NCBI GenBank assembly: GCA_017417385.1
Contig: JAFPZF010000034.1
Span: forward strand, 1 to 33,748
Length of the DNA stretch: 33,748 nt
From: Bacteroidales bacterium
GTDB taxonomy: Bacteria > Bacteroidota > Bacteroidia > Bacteroidales > Marinilabiliaceae
Reading direction: 5' to 3'
In this document: piece by piece, positions 24,401 through 31,846 of the stretch
Numbering within the stretch: position 1 is the first letter of the stretch
Layout: every line of letters starts with the position of its first letter
Translations under genes and position numbers: made by a program
Notes under the pieces: generated by a model
What the model saw: only the letters and a program-made list of their open reading frames with translations
Told to the model about the DNA's origin: nothing
Databases searched by the model: none

Positions 24401-26271
24401 AGGTAGAAATGGCAGGCACGTACACTTACGTCGTGAGCAGCGACTTCAGGCTTGACGAGGAATTGATAGGGACCAACATCCCGGTAAGCTATTATGGCAG
24501 CGAGAAGGTGATGGAGATAGTCGTCGGCAAGGGAGAGCTCGTAGCAGCAATCTCGGACAGCGTCTTCACGTACACCGGAGAGGCGATAGCACCGGAGCTC
24601 ACAGTAGTTGACGCGAATGGCGAGGCGCTGACACTCGGCGAGGACTACAGACTCTATGAGGGAGAAGAGGAAGTAAGGGTCATCTCGAAGCACGCGGATG
24701 CGGGCAGATATAGCATAAGAGTCGCAGGCGAGGAAGGCAAATATGAGGCCGACACGACAATAGCATGGCGCATAGCACCGGCAGAGCTCACAGTAGAGGC
24801 GGTAGACAGCATCTATCTGTACAGCGACGCACACGACAGATTCCCAGAGTTCACAGTGAAGGCTGGCGAGAAGGAGCTCACGGCTGGCACAGACTATGAG
24901 GTGAGGGGCGTCGTCGAGCCGCAGACAGAGCCGGGCGAGTATGAGACGACAATAGTCGGAACGGGTAACTATGCGGGCAGCCACACCATACATTGGGGCA
25001 TAAGTGAGCCGCTGAAGGAGCTAATAGTCGATGATGCAGAGTCGTTGCTCGACGTCTTTGCGACAGTCGGCAAGGAGGACGGATACCAGTTCGTCGAGGA
25101 CATCAACCTCACGGAGGATGTCGATATGAAGCAGGTCGAGGTAGATCTCGAGAAACTCTCGCACTCGAACGTAGGCGACGTCTTCAGTGCGCTCTCGTCG
25201 ATAGCCGAGATAGCGGGCAACTTCAACGGAAACAGCCATACCATCTCGAACCTCGTCGCGACGGCAGCGGGCCTCTTCGACAAGGTCAGCGAGAGCGGGA
25301 CAGTCTCGAACATCCTCGTGCAGGATGCAATCTTCTATGTCGATCCGACGAACAGCAGATGGGAGGAGCGCAACGACACAATCTTCGTCTATGTCGTAGC
25401 GGGCGAGAACAGCGGACAGATCACGAACTTCGGCTTCACGGGCAAGGTCGTCATCGACGAGAAGATGATACCAGCGGGCAAGGTCGTAGTAGTCTCGCTT
25501 GTCGGGGAGAACAAGGCGGGAGCTACGCTGAGTGGATTCTTCTATGACACCGACATCGAGGCGGCGACGGGTAACAAGAGGTGCATCACCATCAAGCAGA
25601 ATATCGGTTGCGCGAAGAACAGCGGCAGGGCTAAGGTGGCGAGCAGCTCGAGCAACCAGAACAAGGCGTTGAACAAGAAGTATGACTACAGCGAGGAGGA
25701 GGTCAACAAGATGGAGAGGACCTTCACGGCGGACGAGTTTGCGAGCGGAGCAGTAGCATACTGGCTGAACTGGAGCGAGCAGGGCTATACCGGCGAGTAC
25801 AAGCCGATATGGAGGCAGGGCGAGAAGTATCCGGAGATGGCGATAGACGTCGATGGCGTCGTGAATGCGCTGTACAAGGTGAACTACGTCATCAACGACG
25901 ACAAGAACATCGTCGATGCACCAGTATTCGCGAACAACGGCGACAAGATAACCGTCACGTATAGCGAGAAGCCTGAGGCCGTCATGGTCGGCGAGGAGAA
26001 CGTCAAGTTTGGCGAGAAGAGCTTCACCGTAGTCTTTGACGCGACGAAGTCGGTGACGATAAAGTTCAAGGAGACAAACGCCTTGATGACGGCGGACAAG
26101 GCAGGGATAGAGGTCGTCGGACGGACGATAATAGCACCGGCGGGGACCGTAGTATACACACTTAGCGGATTGCCAGTCGGGGTCAGTGACGGAACATCTA
26201 TCGCAGTAACGTCGCCGGGCATCTATCTTGTCAAGAGCAAGATAGGAGTCGCGAAGGTGGCAGTCAAGTAA
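21463..26271 (+). CDS. Large secreted repeat protein with MBG-like domains and T9SS-like tail
   Basis: 1602 residues with a signal peptide (FAVAAVGLVTPQVVRAEG). Residues ~30-520 and ~1185-1330 contain GLUG-like beta-repeat material (NLVVEGTVKSKGTNAGGLVG; NGAGHTIDFG; NFNGNSHTISNL), a type found in adhesins. Residues ~925-1180 form three MBG-type Ig-like repeats of ~80-90 aa, each opening with a Y(I/L)YTGEA-like strand and a T(L/A)GEDY motif. The last ~70 residues (YTLSGLPVGVSDG...GIYLVKS...KVAVK) resemble the T9SS type A sorting domain, fitting the PorX gene nearby. It is probably an outer-surface or secreted adhesin-like protein. The substrate or target is unknown. There is no catalytic domain that I could recognise. 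Confidence 0.8.
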   Translation: MIRRILMTFAVAAVGLVTPQVVRAEGTGHTVDQDGTWHIASTEAWNELVAEFNGTGSGAHKVWDTEAPGWNVNYPDFKVVLDADIEVSQSVGTAETPFYGIFNGQGYTITCNDVELAPFAYIVTGASWNAYSSIQNLVVEGTVKSKGTNAGGLVGFTSSTSWGDQGAFGAVYIYNCKVATNITVVEKSVPNGVCVGGIVCNSYNSSVGIEDSEACGTIDAGGNFGRLAQVVATGEAEGSWFERVVGRTTFTNYSTDGYEPCFLGDGIDVAANDCYTTTSQTESGDPGDVFLSPLKEMTIEGAKRVAAGKFDMVCVNYDESGNCTKSIAVLPSQARLHWVLNEDNRPTLSTSKEGLVYWAYEFVGTNAFQREQHIMKGDNLSEFFADYLTEDEIAEGHSVVILIKDKGVVTEDMTAEGDVEYRAISGEEGVTLEGSTVVINNEWGWHAFANAWNDGFFGESVDVRLGVDLTNFDMGQTTAIGTEERPFSGRINGAGHTIDFGLTYDYMSETEGEVVAPFRYVRNVEVDSLALNTIVDMTQYDEIPEGRKLAGLFWHAEGTNTVSNSSIGISFNGVKGIVAGVVGEIERDSYVLLSDVLLPNAEIVAPSIESGDKHYVFCADKKGALALNNCYIGKRFLRNSDYTQNQNEYVFQKETGITATNTYSEIDNGVGEYVMETTETPNGTYDSYSTFAQTGGFTYALQGGRENLVWGQTLSESAPSLIAVANKDVLERGASAWNSTVDGAYRVLAVKYQYADQDTSIYTRAANGIGYFNQAETLKVAPLTAFGVPEEEIERVLRRYIVGGEAFYEYEVPNIRIDKDTTVYIKTYALDIKEEGNEDAEELKLYYTGKAKKLVATFKDESGEPAELKPYNPDEKSGDYELSILGADGAPADLVYPGEYYAEAAGQNDMIGLTAGQRIVIEKGAFDVEYKGSYIYTGEAQPIEYAVVDSITGEKLTLGEDYALYEKTGENYTRLSEMPKVEMAGTYTYVVSSDFRLDEELIGTNIPVSYYGSEKVMEIVVGKGELVAAISDSVFTYTGEAIAPELTVVDANGEALTLGEDYRLYEGEEEVRVISKHADAGRYSIRVAGEEGKYEADTTIAWRIAPAELTVEAVDSIYLYSDAHDRFPEFTVKAGEKELTAGTDYEVRGVVEPQTEPGEYETTIVGTGNYAGSHTIHWGISEPLKELIVDDAESLLDVFATVGKEDGYQFVEDINLTEDVDMKQVEVDLEKLSHSNVGDVFSALSSIAEIAGNFNGNSHTISNLVATAAGLFDKVSESGTVSNILVQDAIFYVDPTNSRWEERNDTIFVYVVAGENSGQITNFGFTGKVVIDEKMIPAGKVVVVSLVGENKAGATLSGFFYDTDIEAATGNKRCITIKQNIGCAKNSGRAKVASSSSNQNKALNKKYDYSEEEVNKMERTFTADEFASGAVAYWLNWSEQGYTGEYKPIWRQGEKYPEMAIDVDGVVNALYKVNYVINDDKNIVDAPVFANNGDKITVTYSEKPEAVMVGEENVKFGEKSFTVVFDATKSVTIKFKETNALMTADKAGIEVVGRTIIAPAGTVVYTLSGLPVGVSDGTSIAVTSPGIYLVKSKIGVAKVAVK

Positions 26272-26291
26272 AACAAGGAAAATTCAGATAG

Positions 26292-26327
26292 AGAGGGCGC
26301 TGCTGGCGGAGGCTGGCAGCGCCCTTC
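26292..26327 (+). terminator. Terminator after the 1602-aa gene
   Basis: gggcgctgc at 26295-26303 pairs with gcagcgccc at 26316-26324, with further outer pairs. The loop is tggcggaggctg, and ttctct follows. It lies about 20 bp after the stop. Confidence 0.75.
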
Positions 26328-26345
26328 TCTATGGGTATGCTCGGT

Positions 26346-26565
26346 ATGAGTATTGACAAATGGGTGTAAGTCCCGATTGCGGTCCAAGTCAAGTGAGCTT
26401 GTCGTGAGGTGGGAACAGATGGAAGCTGTTGGCAAGCCGCTAGTCCGACGAGCCGAGATTTCATACAAGGAGAATGACAAAGCACGTAAAGCCGTAAGTC
26501 GAAAGGCCGTGTATCGTAGGATAGAAGGTTGCATAGGGAATAGCTCCCTATGCGTCTTCTGGAAG
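26346..26565 (+). mobile_element. Probable orphan 5' fragment of a group II intron (RNA domain I)
   Basis: The stretch contains word patterns of bacterial group II intron domain I in the expected order: gggtgtaagtccc (26361 region), gtgagcttgtcgtgagg, tggaagctgttggcaagc, ctagtccgacgagc and tttcatacaaggag. The region ends near gcgtcttctggaagctcaag. No reverse-transcriptase ORF and no domain V are present, so only the 5' part of an intron survives. It lies directly after a terminator hairpin, a site type used by bacterial class C introns, although the class was not determined. The call rests on recall of intron words and was not aligned. Confidence 0.5.
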
Positions 26566-26636
26566 CTCAAGCGATCGTTTGAGAGAAAACGACGTTAAAG
26601 AAGTCAGGGAGGAGGCTTGAGGGAGAGTCTGAGGAG

Positions 26637-27560
26637 TCAGGAGAGGAGCTGGAAGAGGCGGGAGTCTTGATATACGAGAGGTTTAGTGTGAGCAAAGAAG
26701 ACCGAGGCGTCAGTCGGAGCCTCGATTCGTTGGAGAGTTTCTCCGTTGAGCGGGTCGAGAATTTGAGCGAGGCAGTCGCCACGTCGGACAGACTGCCCGA
26801 CAGAGCAGTGGAGATAGAGGATGCCAGCCTCGGCGGACTTGACCGTCAGGAGTCGGCTCTCATCGAAGGTTTCGGAGCGGTAGGCAGGGCCGACCTTGGC
26901 GTGAGTGGCGCCGATGCTGTTCGTGAAGCGGAGGACAGACTGCCAAGTCAGTTTAGCCATGTCGTGGTGGATAATATCAGTACTGCCGCAGTAGACGGAG
27001 TAGGCGGAAGTCCCGAAGACTTGCCAGTTGTAGTTGAGCACAGTGGTGTCGTAGGGTCGAGGTTCGTATAGTAGGACGTAAGGGAGTCCGAAGGCGTCGG
27101 CGTGGCTAGTATCCTCGTAGCCAGTGTGCATGATACGGACGTGAGGGACGAAGTTGCCGTTCATATAGTAGGAAGCGAGCTGGACACCCCAGTGGTAGTC
27201 TCGGACAGCGTCGAAGATAGCTTCGGCGATACGTTGAGTCGTCTCGCCATCGCCGTAGCCAGGGAACATACGGTTGATATCCGTATTGTCCATCGTCCAG
27301 AAGCGTTTCATGACGTTGAGGGAGAAGGGATTGGCGGTCGGGATGACAAGGATCCCGTGTTCTGGTGATAGATTGCCGTCAGCCTCCATTATACGCAGGT
27401 TCTTGACGATTTGCGAAGCGACGTAGAGTTGTTGAACCTCGTCGCCTCTAAGGCTACCGACGATGGCGATAGACTTCTCACGTGGTCCGAAGTGGTAGCC
27501 ACGGATGATAAAGTCGCCCCTATAAGGAGAGGGCATCCTCATGATCTCTAAAGTCTCCAT
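26637..27560 (-). CDS. AstE/aspartoacylase-fold protein lacking catalytic residues (pseudoenzyme)
   Basis: 307 residues, paralogous to the next gene upstream in the operon. The fold-defining pieces remain: VGSLRGDEVQQ, PTANPFSLN, DINRMFPG, and a C-terminal beta/biotinyl-like region (LHCSVGQSVRRGDCLAQI). The zinc and catalytic residues do not. The HxxE His is R38 (SLRGDE), the second zinc His is A129 (VQLASYY) and the catalytic Glu is Tyr in SVYCGSTD. D40 and E41 and the NR pair at 96-97 are kept. It is therefore predicted to bind but not to cleave substrate. It is last in the minus-strand operon, 13 bp after its active paralogue. A scaffold, regulatory or heterodimer partner role is inferred. 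Confidence 0.85.
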   Translation of the reverse strand: METLEIMRMPSPYRGDFIIRGYHFGPREKSIAIVGSLRGDEVQQLYVASQIVKNLRIMEADGNLSPEHGILVIPTANPFSLNVMKRFWTMDNTDINRMFPGYGDGETTQRIAEAIFDAVRDYHWGVQLASYYMNGNFVPHVRIMHTGYEDTSHADAFGLPYVLLYEPRPYDTTVLNYNWQVFGTSAYSVYCGSTDIIHHDMAKLTWQSVLRFTNSIGATHAKVGPAYRSETFDESRLLTVKSAEAGILYLHCSVGQSVRRGDCLAQILDPLNGETLQRIEAPTDASVFFAHTKPLVYQDSRLFQLLS

Positions 27561-27573
27561 AAGAAAGATGTGC

Positions 27574-28506
27574 TTAACCGATAGAAAAGATACGGGCGAT
27601 GAGAGAGCCCTCGTAGACGACGGGGTAGCCTCTCATCGTGAAGAGGAAGCCGTTGACGGGAGCCATGACCTCGGCGAGGGTGATGCCACGGAGAGGGTCG
27701 GTGACGATGCAGAGCGTCTCTCCCGCCTCGACCCAAGAGCCGTGGGAGGCGATAGAGATGACGACGCCGGAGGCAGGGGAGTTGATCATCGAGACGTGGC
27801 CGGCAGTCGATACGAAGGGTGTCGAGACCTCTCTCTGTGCGTCTTCGGATATGACGCCGAGGTGGGTGAGAGCGTTCATGATGCCGTTGACGAGTTTATT
27901 GCCGTAGCCTGGTGTTATCCTCATGCCAATGCCCATTTCGACGACGACAGTTGGAGTTCCGATAGAGTTGAGGCTATGTGCGATAGTGCTTTCGAGGACA
28001 GTAGCTGCGGCGTGTACCCAGACGAAGTCGACGTTGAGTTGCTGAGCGAAGGGCATGAGACGTTCGGCCGTCTCCTCGCTCATGCGTACCTGGGGGACCT
28101 CGTAGAGATAGATATTACTGCTATGGATGTCGATAACGAGGTCGGCGCCCTTGAGGTCCTCGATGACGTCGTGGGCTACCTTTTCGATGACGTGGCCGTC
28201 TGTGCAGCCCGGGAAGATACGGTTCATATCGAGGTCGAAAGTCGGTATGCCGCGGAATACCGAGTCGACGCCGAGGGGGTTGAGTGCGGGATAGATTTCA
28301 ATGCGGCCGTTGATATGGCCGGAGAAGTCGTTGAGGAGGCGAGCCAGTTCGTAGCAGACGTACTGACCTTCGAGTTCGTCGCCGTGGATGCCCGTGACGA
28401 TGCAGACGCGAGGTCGAGGCTTATCGCCGATGACGTGCTTCGAGATATTGAGGTTCTCGAGGACGGGCATTTTCTCGTTGACGACAGCCAGAATTTTGCC
28501 TTCCAT
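27574..28506 (-). CDS. AstE/aspartoacylase-family amidohydrolase (active-site complete)
   Basis: 310 residues of the succinylglutamate desuccinylase/aspartoacylase family (M14-like zinc carboxypeptidase fold). The zinc ligands are H41 and E44 in TGIHGDELEG and H128 in VIDIHSSN. The catalytic Glu is E190 in VVVEMGIG. DMNRIFPG (93-100) supplies the substrate-binding Arg. The C-terminal part has a barrel-like beta region (GHVSMINSPASGVVISI). The family hydrolyses amide bonds of acylated amino acids or small peptides. The ATG at 28506 (MEGKILAVVNEKMP) is chosen over 28560 because the latter overlaps the transglutaminase gene. It lies 16 bp after the transglutaminase stop. Confidence 0.9.
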   Translation of the reverse strand: MEGKILAVVNEKMPVLENLNISKHVIGDKPRPRVCIVTGIHGDELEGQYVCYELARLLNDFSGHINGRIEIYPALNPLGVDSVFRGIPTFDLDMNRIFPGCTDGHVIEKVAHDVIEDLKGADLVIDIHSSNIYLYEVPQVRMSEETAERLMPFAQQLNVDFVWVHAAATVLESTIAHSLNSIGTPTVVVEMGIGMRITPGYGNKLVNGIMNALTHLGVISEDAQREVSTPFVSTAGHVSMINSPASGVVISIASHGSWVEAGETLCIVTDPLRGITLAEVMAPVNGFLFTMRGYPVVYEGSLIARIFSIG

Positions 28507-28522
28507 AGTAGTCGTAAAAAGA

Positions 28523-29296
28523 TTAAAGACGTTGTTCGTTCCAGACTTCGACAGAGACACGCATAGACTGAGAAGCGCAGCCCGAGAAAGAGCCTCGGCA
28601 CATACTACAGTCGTCGAAGTCTCTGCCGTGAGCGAATTTGATGTAGCCCACGTCGGTTGTTGTCTTGCCGTTGGTCGGGTCGAAAGCGATCCATTTGTCG
28701 GAGTCGAACATTTCGACCCAGGCGTGAGACTCGCCGTGACCGATCATAAGACCGCAGACGTAGCGTGCGTGGAAGCCGGCGAGCCTCAGGAGAGCGACGG
28801 CGATGTGCGCGAAGTCCTGGCAGACGCCTACGCGTCCGTTCCAGGCTGCTGCGGCCGTCGTGTTGATGTTGGTGAACCCGCGTTCGTAGTGCATATTGTC
28901 ATAGAGGAGCGAGGTTATGGAGGCACGTGTCGCGGCGGGGGAGGAGGTGTCTAGGGAGCGGGCGGCGCGGCGGAGGTCGTCGGAGGGGGCGGTGAGAGGC
29001 GTCGGGTATAGGTAGATAGAGTCGGGCGTCGTGTCTGGTGAAGGGGAGGATTCGACGAGGCCGGCGGACTCGTAGGCGAAGAAGTCGTGCCTCATAGGGG
29101 CGTAGCCCGTCAGGAGTTCGTTGCCGAAGGCGTCTCGGGAGCGGGAGAGGGGGACGGAGGGTATGACAGAGACCTGTTCCCACAGCACCTTCTGAGAGGG
29201 GCATCTCATCGGGACGCAGCGGAGAGCGAAGCCGTGGGAGGACACAGGGCTATCTGTCGTTATAAGCGTCGAGTATATGAAGCGGAGGCGAGTCAT
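28523..29296 (-). CDS. Transglutaminase-like cysteine protease
   Basis: 257 residues with an N-terminal Transglut_N beta domain (RFIYSTLITTDSPVSSHGF) and a transglutaminase-like core. The triad is visible: Cys in VGVCQDFAHI, His in ESHAWVEMF and Asp in IAFDPTNGK. The C-terminal RGSFSGCASQSMRVSVEV matches the usual RG-x-Y-x-G ending of bacterial members. Enzymes of this fold break or make amide bonds; the bacterial group is thought to act mostly as a protease or amidase. Its ATG overlaps the alpha-E stop (ATGA), so translation is coupled. In known Anbu-type loci the same order of ATP-grasp, alpha-E and transglutaminase occurs. Confidence 0.93.
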   Translation of the reverse strand: MTRLRFIYSTLITTDSPVSSHGFALRCVPMRCPSQKVLWEQVSVIPSVPLSRSRDAFGNELLTGYAPMRHDFFAYESAGLVESSPSPDTTPDSIYLYPTPLTAPSDDLRRAARSLDTSSPAATRASITSLLYDNMHYERGFTNINTTAAAAWNGRVGVCQDFAHIAVALLRLAGFHARYVCGLMIGHGESHAWVEMFDSDKWIAFDPTNGKTTTDVGYIKFAHGRDFDDCSMCRGSFSGCASQSMRVSVEVWNEQRL

Positions 29297-30000
29297 GCGG
29301 CGAAGATGCCATTGAGACGTAGGAGGATATCGCTCTTCGCATTGCAGTCAGGCTCGGCGACCTTGCATCGGAGGGCGTCGAGAGTAGCCTTGTCGCAGAG
29401 GTTGAGGTAGTTCTCGTCGGCGTCGGCGATACGTTCGAGTTCGTTCACAATGCGAGCAGTGTCGTAGCCGAATCTGATGAGGAGGTCAGCTCGTTCGACG
29501 CTTCGTCCGATAGCGATCAGGTCGTGAATGCAGCGGTAGCGGATATTCTCTCCGACTGCGCCCCAGAAGGCCATGACAGCGTCCGTCACGCTCTGCAGTT
29601 CGTAGAGACCGGCGCCACGTGAGGCGCAGTCGCGTGCCTTGTTGCAAGCCAGTTCGATATAGGCGAGAGTCTCGCTGCCGATGTCGTCACGCTCGAGCAT
29701 CGCGTTGTTCTTGAGGTTCTCGAGAGTCGAGAAGATAGACCAGGGGAGGGCGCGGGAGTAGAGGTAGTCGGCGAGGAAGGTCTCGGAGTCGGAGGTAGGA
29801 GCAGGGAGCCCCATGAGGGCGCAGAACTCGTGGTGGACAGTGCCCGTCGGGCAGTCGATCATCCTATTGTAGAACTTGCGGATGAGGTGGAGAGACATGC
29901 AGACCCTCTCGGCGTAGCGGCCGAGCCAGTAGAGGCGGTCTGCCCTCATAGGGGAGATGGCGCCACTCTTCATGATGGTGGTAGTAGTTGTTGTCTTCAT
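29293..30000 (-). CDS. Alpha-E domain protein
   Basis: 235 residues, almost all helical. It begins with RADRLYWLGRYAERV, the usual opening of alpha-E proteins, which are fixed companions of circularly permuted ATP-grasp genes. ERDDIGSETLAYIELACNKA and GRSVERADLLIRFGYDTARI are other family-like helices. No enzyme activity is known; a role as partner or substrate holder of the ligase has been proposed from gene context. The start may be the ATG at 30000, 29973 or later. The Thr-rich first nine residues (MKTTTTTTI) are not family-like. The gene follows the ATP-grasp stop by 41 bp. Confidence 0.88.
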   Translation of the reverse strand: MKTTTTTTIMKSGAISPMRADRLYWLGRYAERVCMSLHLIRKFYNRMIDCPTGTVHHEFCALMGLPAPTSDSETFLADYLYSRALPWSIFSTLENLKNNAMLERDDIGSETLAYIELACNKARDCASRGAGLYELQSVTDAVMAFWGAVGENIRYRCIHDLIAIGRSVERADLLIRFGYDTARIVNELERIADADENYLNLCDKATLDALRCKVAEPDCNAKSDILLRLNGIFAA

Positions 30001-30041
30001 GGTGATAAGTATTTAGAAATTAGTTGATAAGGTGTGGTGTG

Positions 30042-31379
30042 TTATTCAGAGAGGACCCAGGTATCCTTGAAGCCGCCGCCCTGTGAGGAGTTGACGACAT
30101 AGGAGTCCGGGTTGCGGGTGAAGCGGGTGAGTCCGCTTGGCCAGACGTCGACGTCTCGGCCAGTCAGGACGAAGGCCCGGAAGTCGCTCTTACGCTTGAC
30201 AACCTTGTCGCCGTCCATGACGTCGAGGTCGAGGAACTCGACGATTTCCTGAGCGATCCATCGACGGGGGTCTTTCTTGATGAGGTCGATCATCTCGGCA
30301 GTACGTTCGCGGGAGAGGTCTCTGCCGAACATGACGCCGTAGCCGCCAGCCTCGGAGACGTCCTTGATGACGAGGCGGCTGATATTGTCGATGACATAGC
30401 TGCGGTCTTCGTCGAAGACGGGGAGGTAGGTTGGAGCGTTCTGGAGGATCGGGGACTCGCCGAGGTAGTATTTGACCATCTTCGGGACGAAGTAGTAGAT
30501 CCCCTTGTCGTCGGCGACGCCGTTGCCGAAGGCGTTCATGATGCAGACGTTGCCGGCGCGGTAGGCCTCGAAGATGTTGGGTACTCCGAGGAGGCTATCG
30601 CGATTGAAGGCCATAGGATCCATGAACTCGTCGGAGATACGGCGGTAGATGACAGAGACGCGGGTCTTCTCGCCGTGGAGACTCTTGTAGAAGACCATAT
30701 TGTCTTCGACGAAGAGTTCGTCAGGGAAGGCGAGGACCGTTCCTGTCTTTTCGGCGAGGTAGGAGTGCTCAAAGAAGGCAGAGTTGTAGCGTCCTGGGGT
30801 GAGGACGACCGTGATTCCGGAAGATATGTTCATATCGTCCATGACCTTGCGGAGCAAAAGAGCGTAGCCACGGTTGTCGATGATGTTGGAGCCCTCGAAA
30901 GTTTGCGGGGAGGACTTGCGAGTCAGTTCGCGGGCGATAATAGGGTAGGAGGCACCGCTAGGGACTCGCAGGTTGTCTTCGAGGACGTACCATACTCCAC
31001 CTTCGGCCTCGACGAGGTCGATGCCAGAGATGTGACTAAAGACGTCGTTGACGGGTCTGATGCCGTTGCACTGAGGGAGAAATCCTTTAGAGGAGAGGAT
31101 GAAGTCCTCAGGGATGACCTTGTCCTTGACGATCTTCCTGTCTCCATAAACGTCAGCGAGGAATGCGTTGAGGGCCATGACCCTTTGTCTGAGTCCGCGG
31201 CTCAGGTAGGACCAAGTATTGTTGTCTATGATACGAGGGATTGCGTCGAAAGGGAAGAGCTGTTCGTTGAACACACCGTTTTTATAGACGCCGAATCGTA
31301 CGCCGTATCGTTCCATCCATTTGTCGACGATATCGCGGCTGCGCAATAACGTCTCGTAGCTGTTTCTCGTCTCACCCAT
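30042..31379 (-). CDS. Circularly permuted ATP-grasp ligase (type 2)
   Basis: 445 residues. Family motifs are visible: YVLEDNLRVPSGASY near the middle, YNSAFFEHSYLAEKTG, DEFMDPMAFNRDSLLGVPN, and the C-terminal NSSQGGGFKDTWVL. ATP-grasp enzymes join a carboxylate to an amine through an acyl-phosphate. This subclass is permuted and is predicted to make peptide or amide bonds on small molecules or protein termini; substrates are not established. The ATG at 31379 is preferred to 31409 because the minus-strand -7 box overlaps the latter. It is the first gene of the five-gene operon. Confidence 0.92.
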   Translation of the reverse strand: MGETRNSYETLLRSRDIVDKWMERYGVRFGVYKNGVFNEQLFPFDAIPRIIDNNTWSYLSRGLRQRVMALNAFLADVYGDRKIVKDKVIPEDFILSSKGFLPQCNGIRPVNDVFSHISGIDLVEAEGGVWYVLEDNLRVPSGASYPIIARELTRKSSPQTFEGSNIIDNRGYALLLRKVMDDMNISSGITVVLTPGRYNSAFFEHSYLAEKTGTVLAFPDELFVEDNMVFYKSLHGEKTRVSVIYRRISDEFMDPMAFNRDSLLGVPNIFEAYRAGNVCIMNAFGNGVADDKGIYYFVPKMVKYYLGESPILQNAPTYLPVFDEDRSYVIDNISRLVIKDVSEAGGYGVMFGRDLSRERTAEMIDLIKKDPRRWIAQEIVEFLDLDVMDGDKVVKRKSDFRAFVLTGRDVDVWPSGLTRFTRNPDSYVVNSSQGGGFKDTWVLSE

Positions 31380-31406
31380 ATTGTTGTCTTTGTTTGAGGT
31401 TGAATG

Positions 31407-31414
31407 CAAAAGTA
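31407..31414 (-). promoter_or_regulatory. -7 box of the ATP-grasp operon
   Basis: On the minus strand it reads TACTTTTG, a match to TAnnTTTG, 28 bp before the chosen start at 31379. A -33 TTTG was not seen. Confidence 0.5.
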
Positions 31415-31560
31415 TGAGTTTTGACGAGAGAGCCTAATTTTTATGGGGGTAATTTCTCGAAACGGCATAATATTCAGAGTTGCCCCTATGTTAATTTGGG
31501 GGTATCACCGTAGGATAATACATTTTTTTTGAAAAGAAGCAGGAATAGAGTGGGGCAAGT

Positions 31561-31656
31561 GCCCTGCTGAAGATAGGGATGGCGACGGAGGTGATAGCGG
31601 AGACGACAGGGGTCTCGATAGAGAGGATAGAGGAGATGAGCAGGGAGCAGATGTAA
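31561..31656 (+). pseudogene. Relic of an Rpn-type nuclease C-terminus
   Basis: Read from 31561 it gives ALLKIGMATEVIAETTGVSI and then ERIEEMSREQM with a stop at 31654. This is the helical HTH-like end of Rpn proteins, comparable with ALYATGKGVDEIAGMLGV at the end of the intact gene at 425-1609. An in-frame stop at 31546-31548 and the absence of the nuclease part show that only the 3' end survives. The rest of 31415-31889 holds promoter and hairpin elements but no gene. Confidence 0.65.
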
Positions 31657-31676
31657 GTTTTGTACAATATAGACAG

Positions 31677-31704
31677 AAGGGTGGTTGCAGAGGTGGCTGC
31701 CCTT
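31677..31704 (+). terminator. Hairpin after the Rpn relic
   Basis: aagggtggttgc pairs with gtggctgccctt, including several G-U pairs, around agag. It is followed by tagtcttttg. It probably ended the transcript of the lost Rpn gene. Confidence 0.6.
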
Positions 31705-31814
31705 TAGTCTTTTGTAGATTGTCGGAGGATTAAATGTGTTTATGTGACATGGTGGGAAGGAAATGGGAAGGGTGAATGTGGAAGAAACATGCCAAATAGC
31801 GGGTGTTTTTTCTT

Positions 31815-31846
31815 GCAAGATGGAAGATTTGCAAGATGGAAGATTT
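31815..31846. repeat. Perfect 16-bp tandem duplication in a promoter
   Basis: gcaagatggaagattt occurs twice in a row. The junction forms the TTTG (31828-31831) used as the -33 element of the next promoter. Confidence 0.9.

Noticed and set aside
27541-28566. 341-residue plus-strand open frame opposite the AstE-like gene
   Set aside because: It is Asp/Glu/Val-rich antisense sequence with no motif, while the minus frame has complete zinc motifs.
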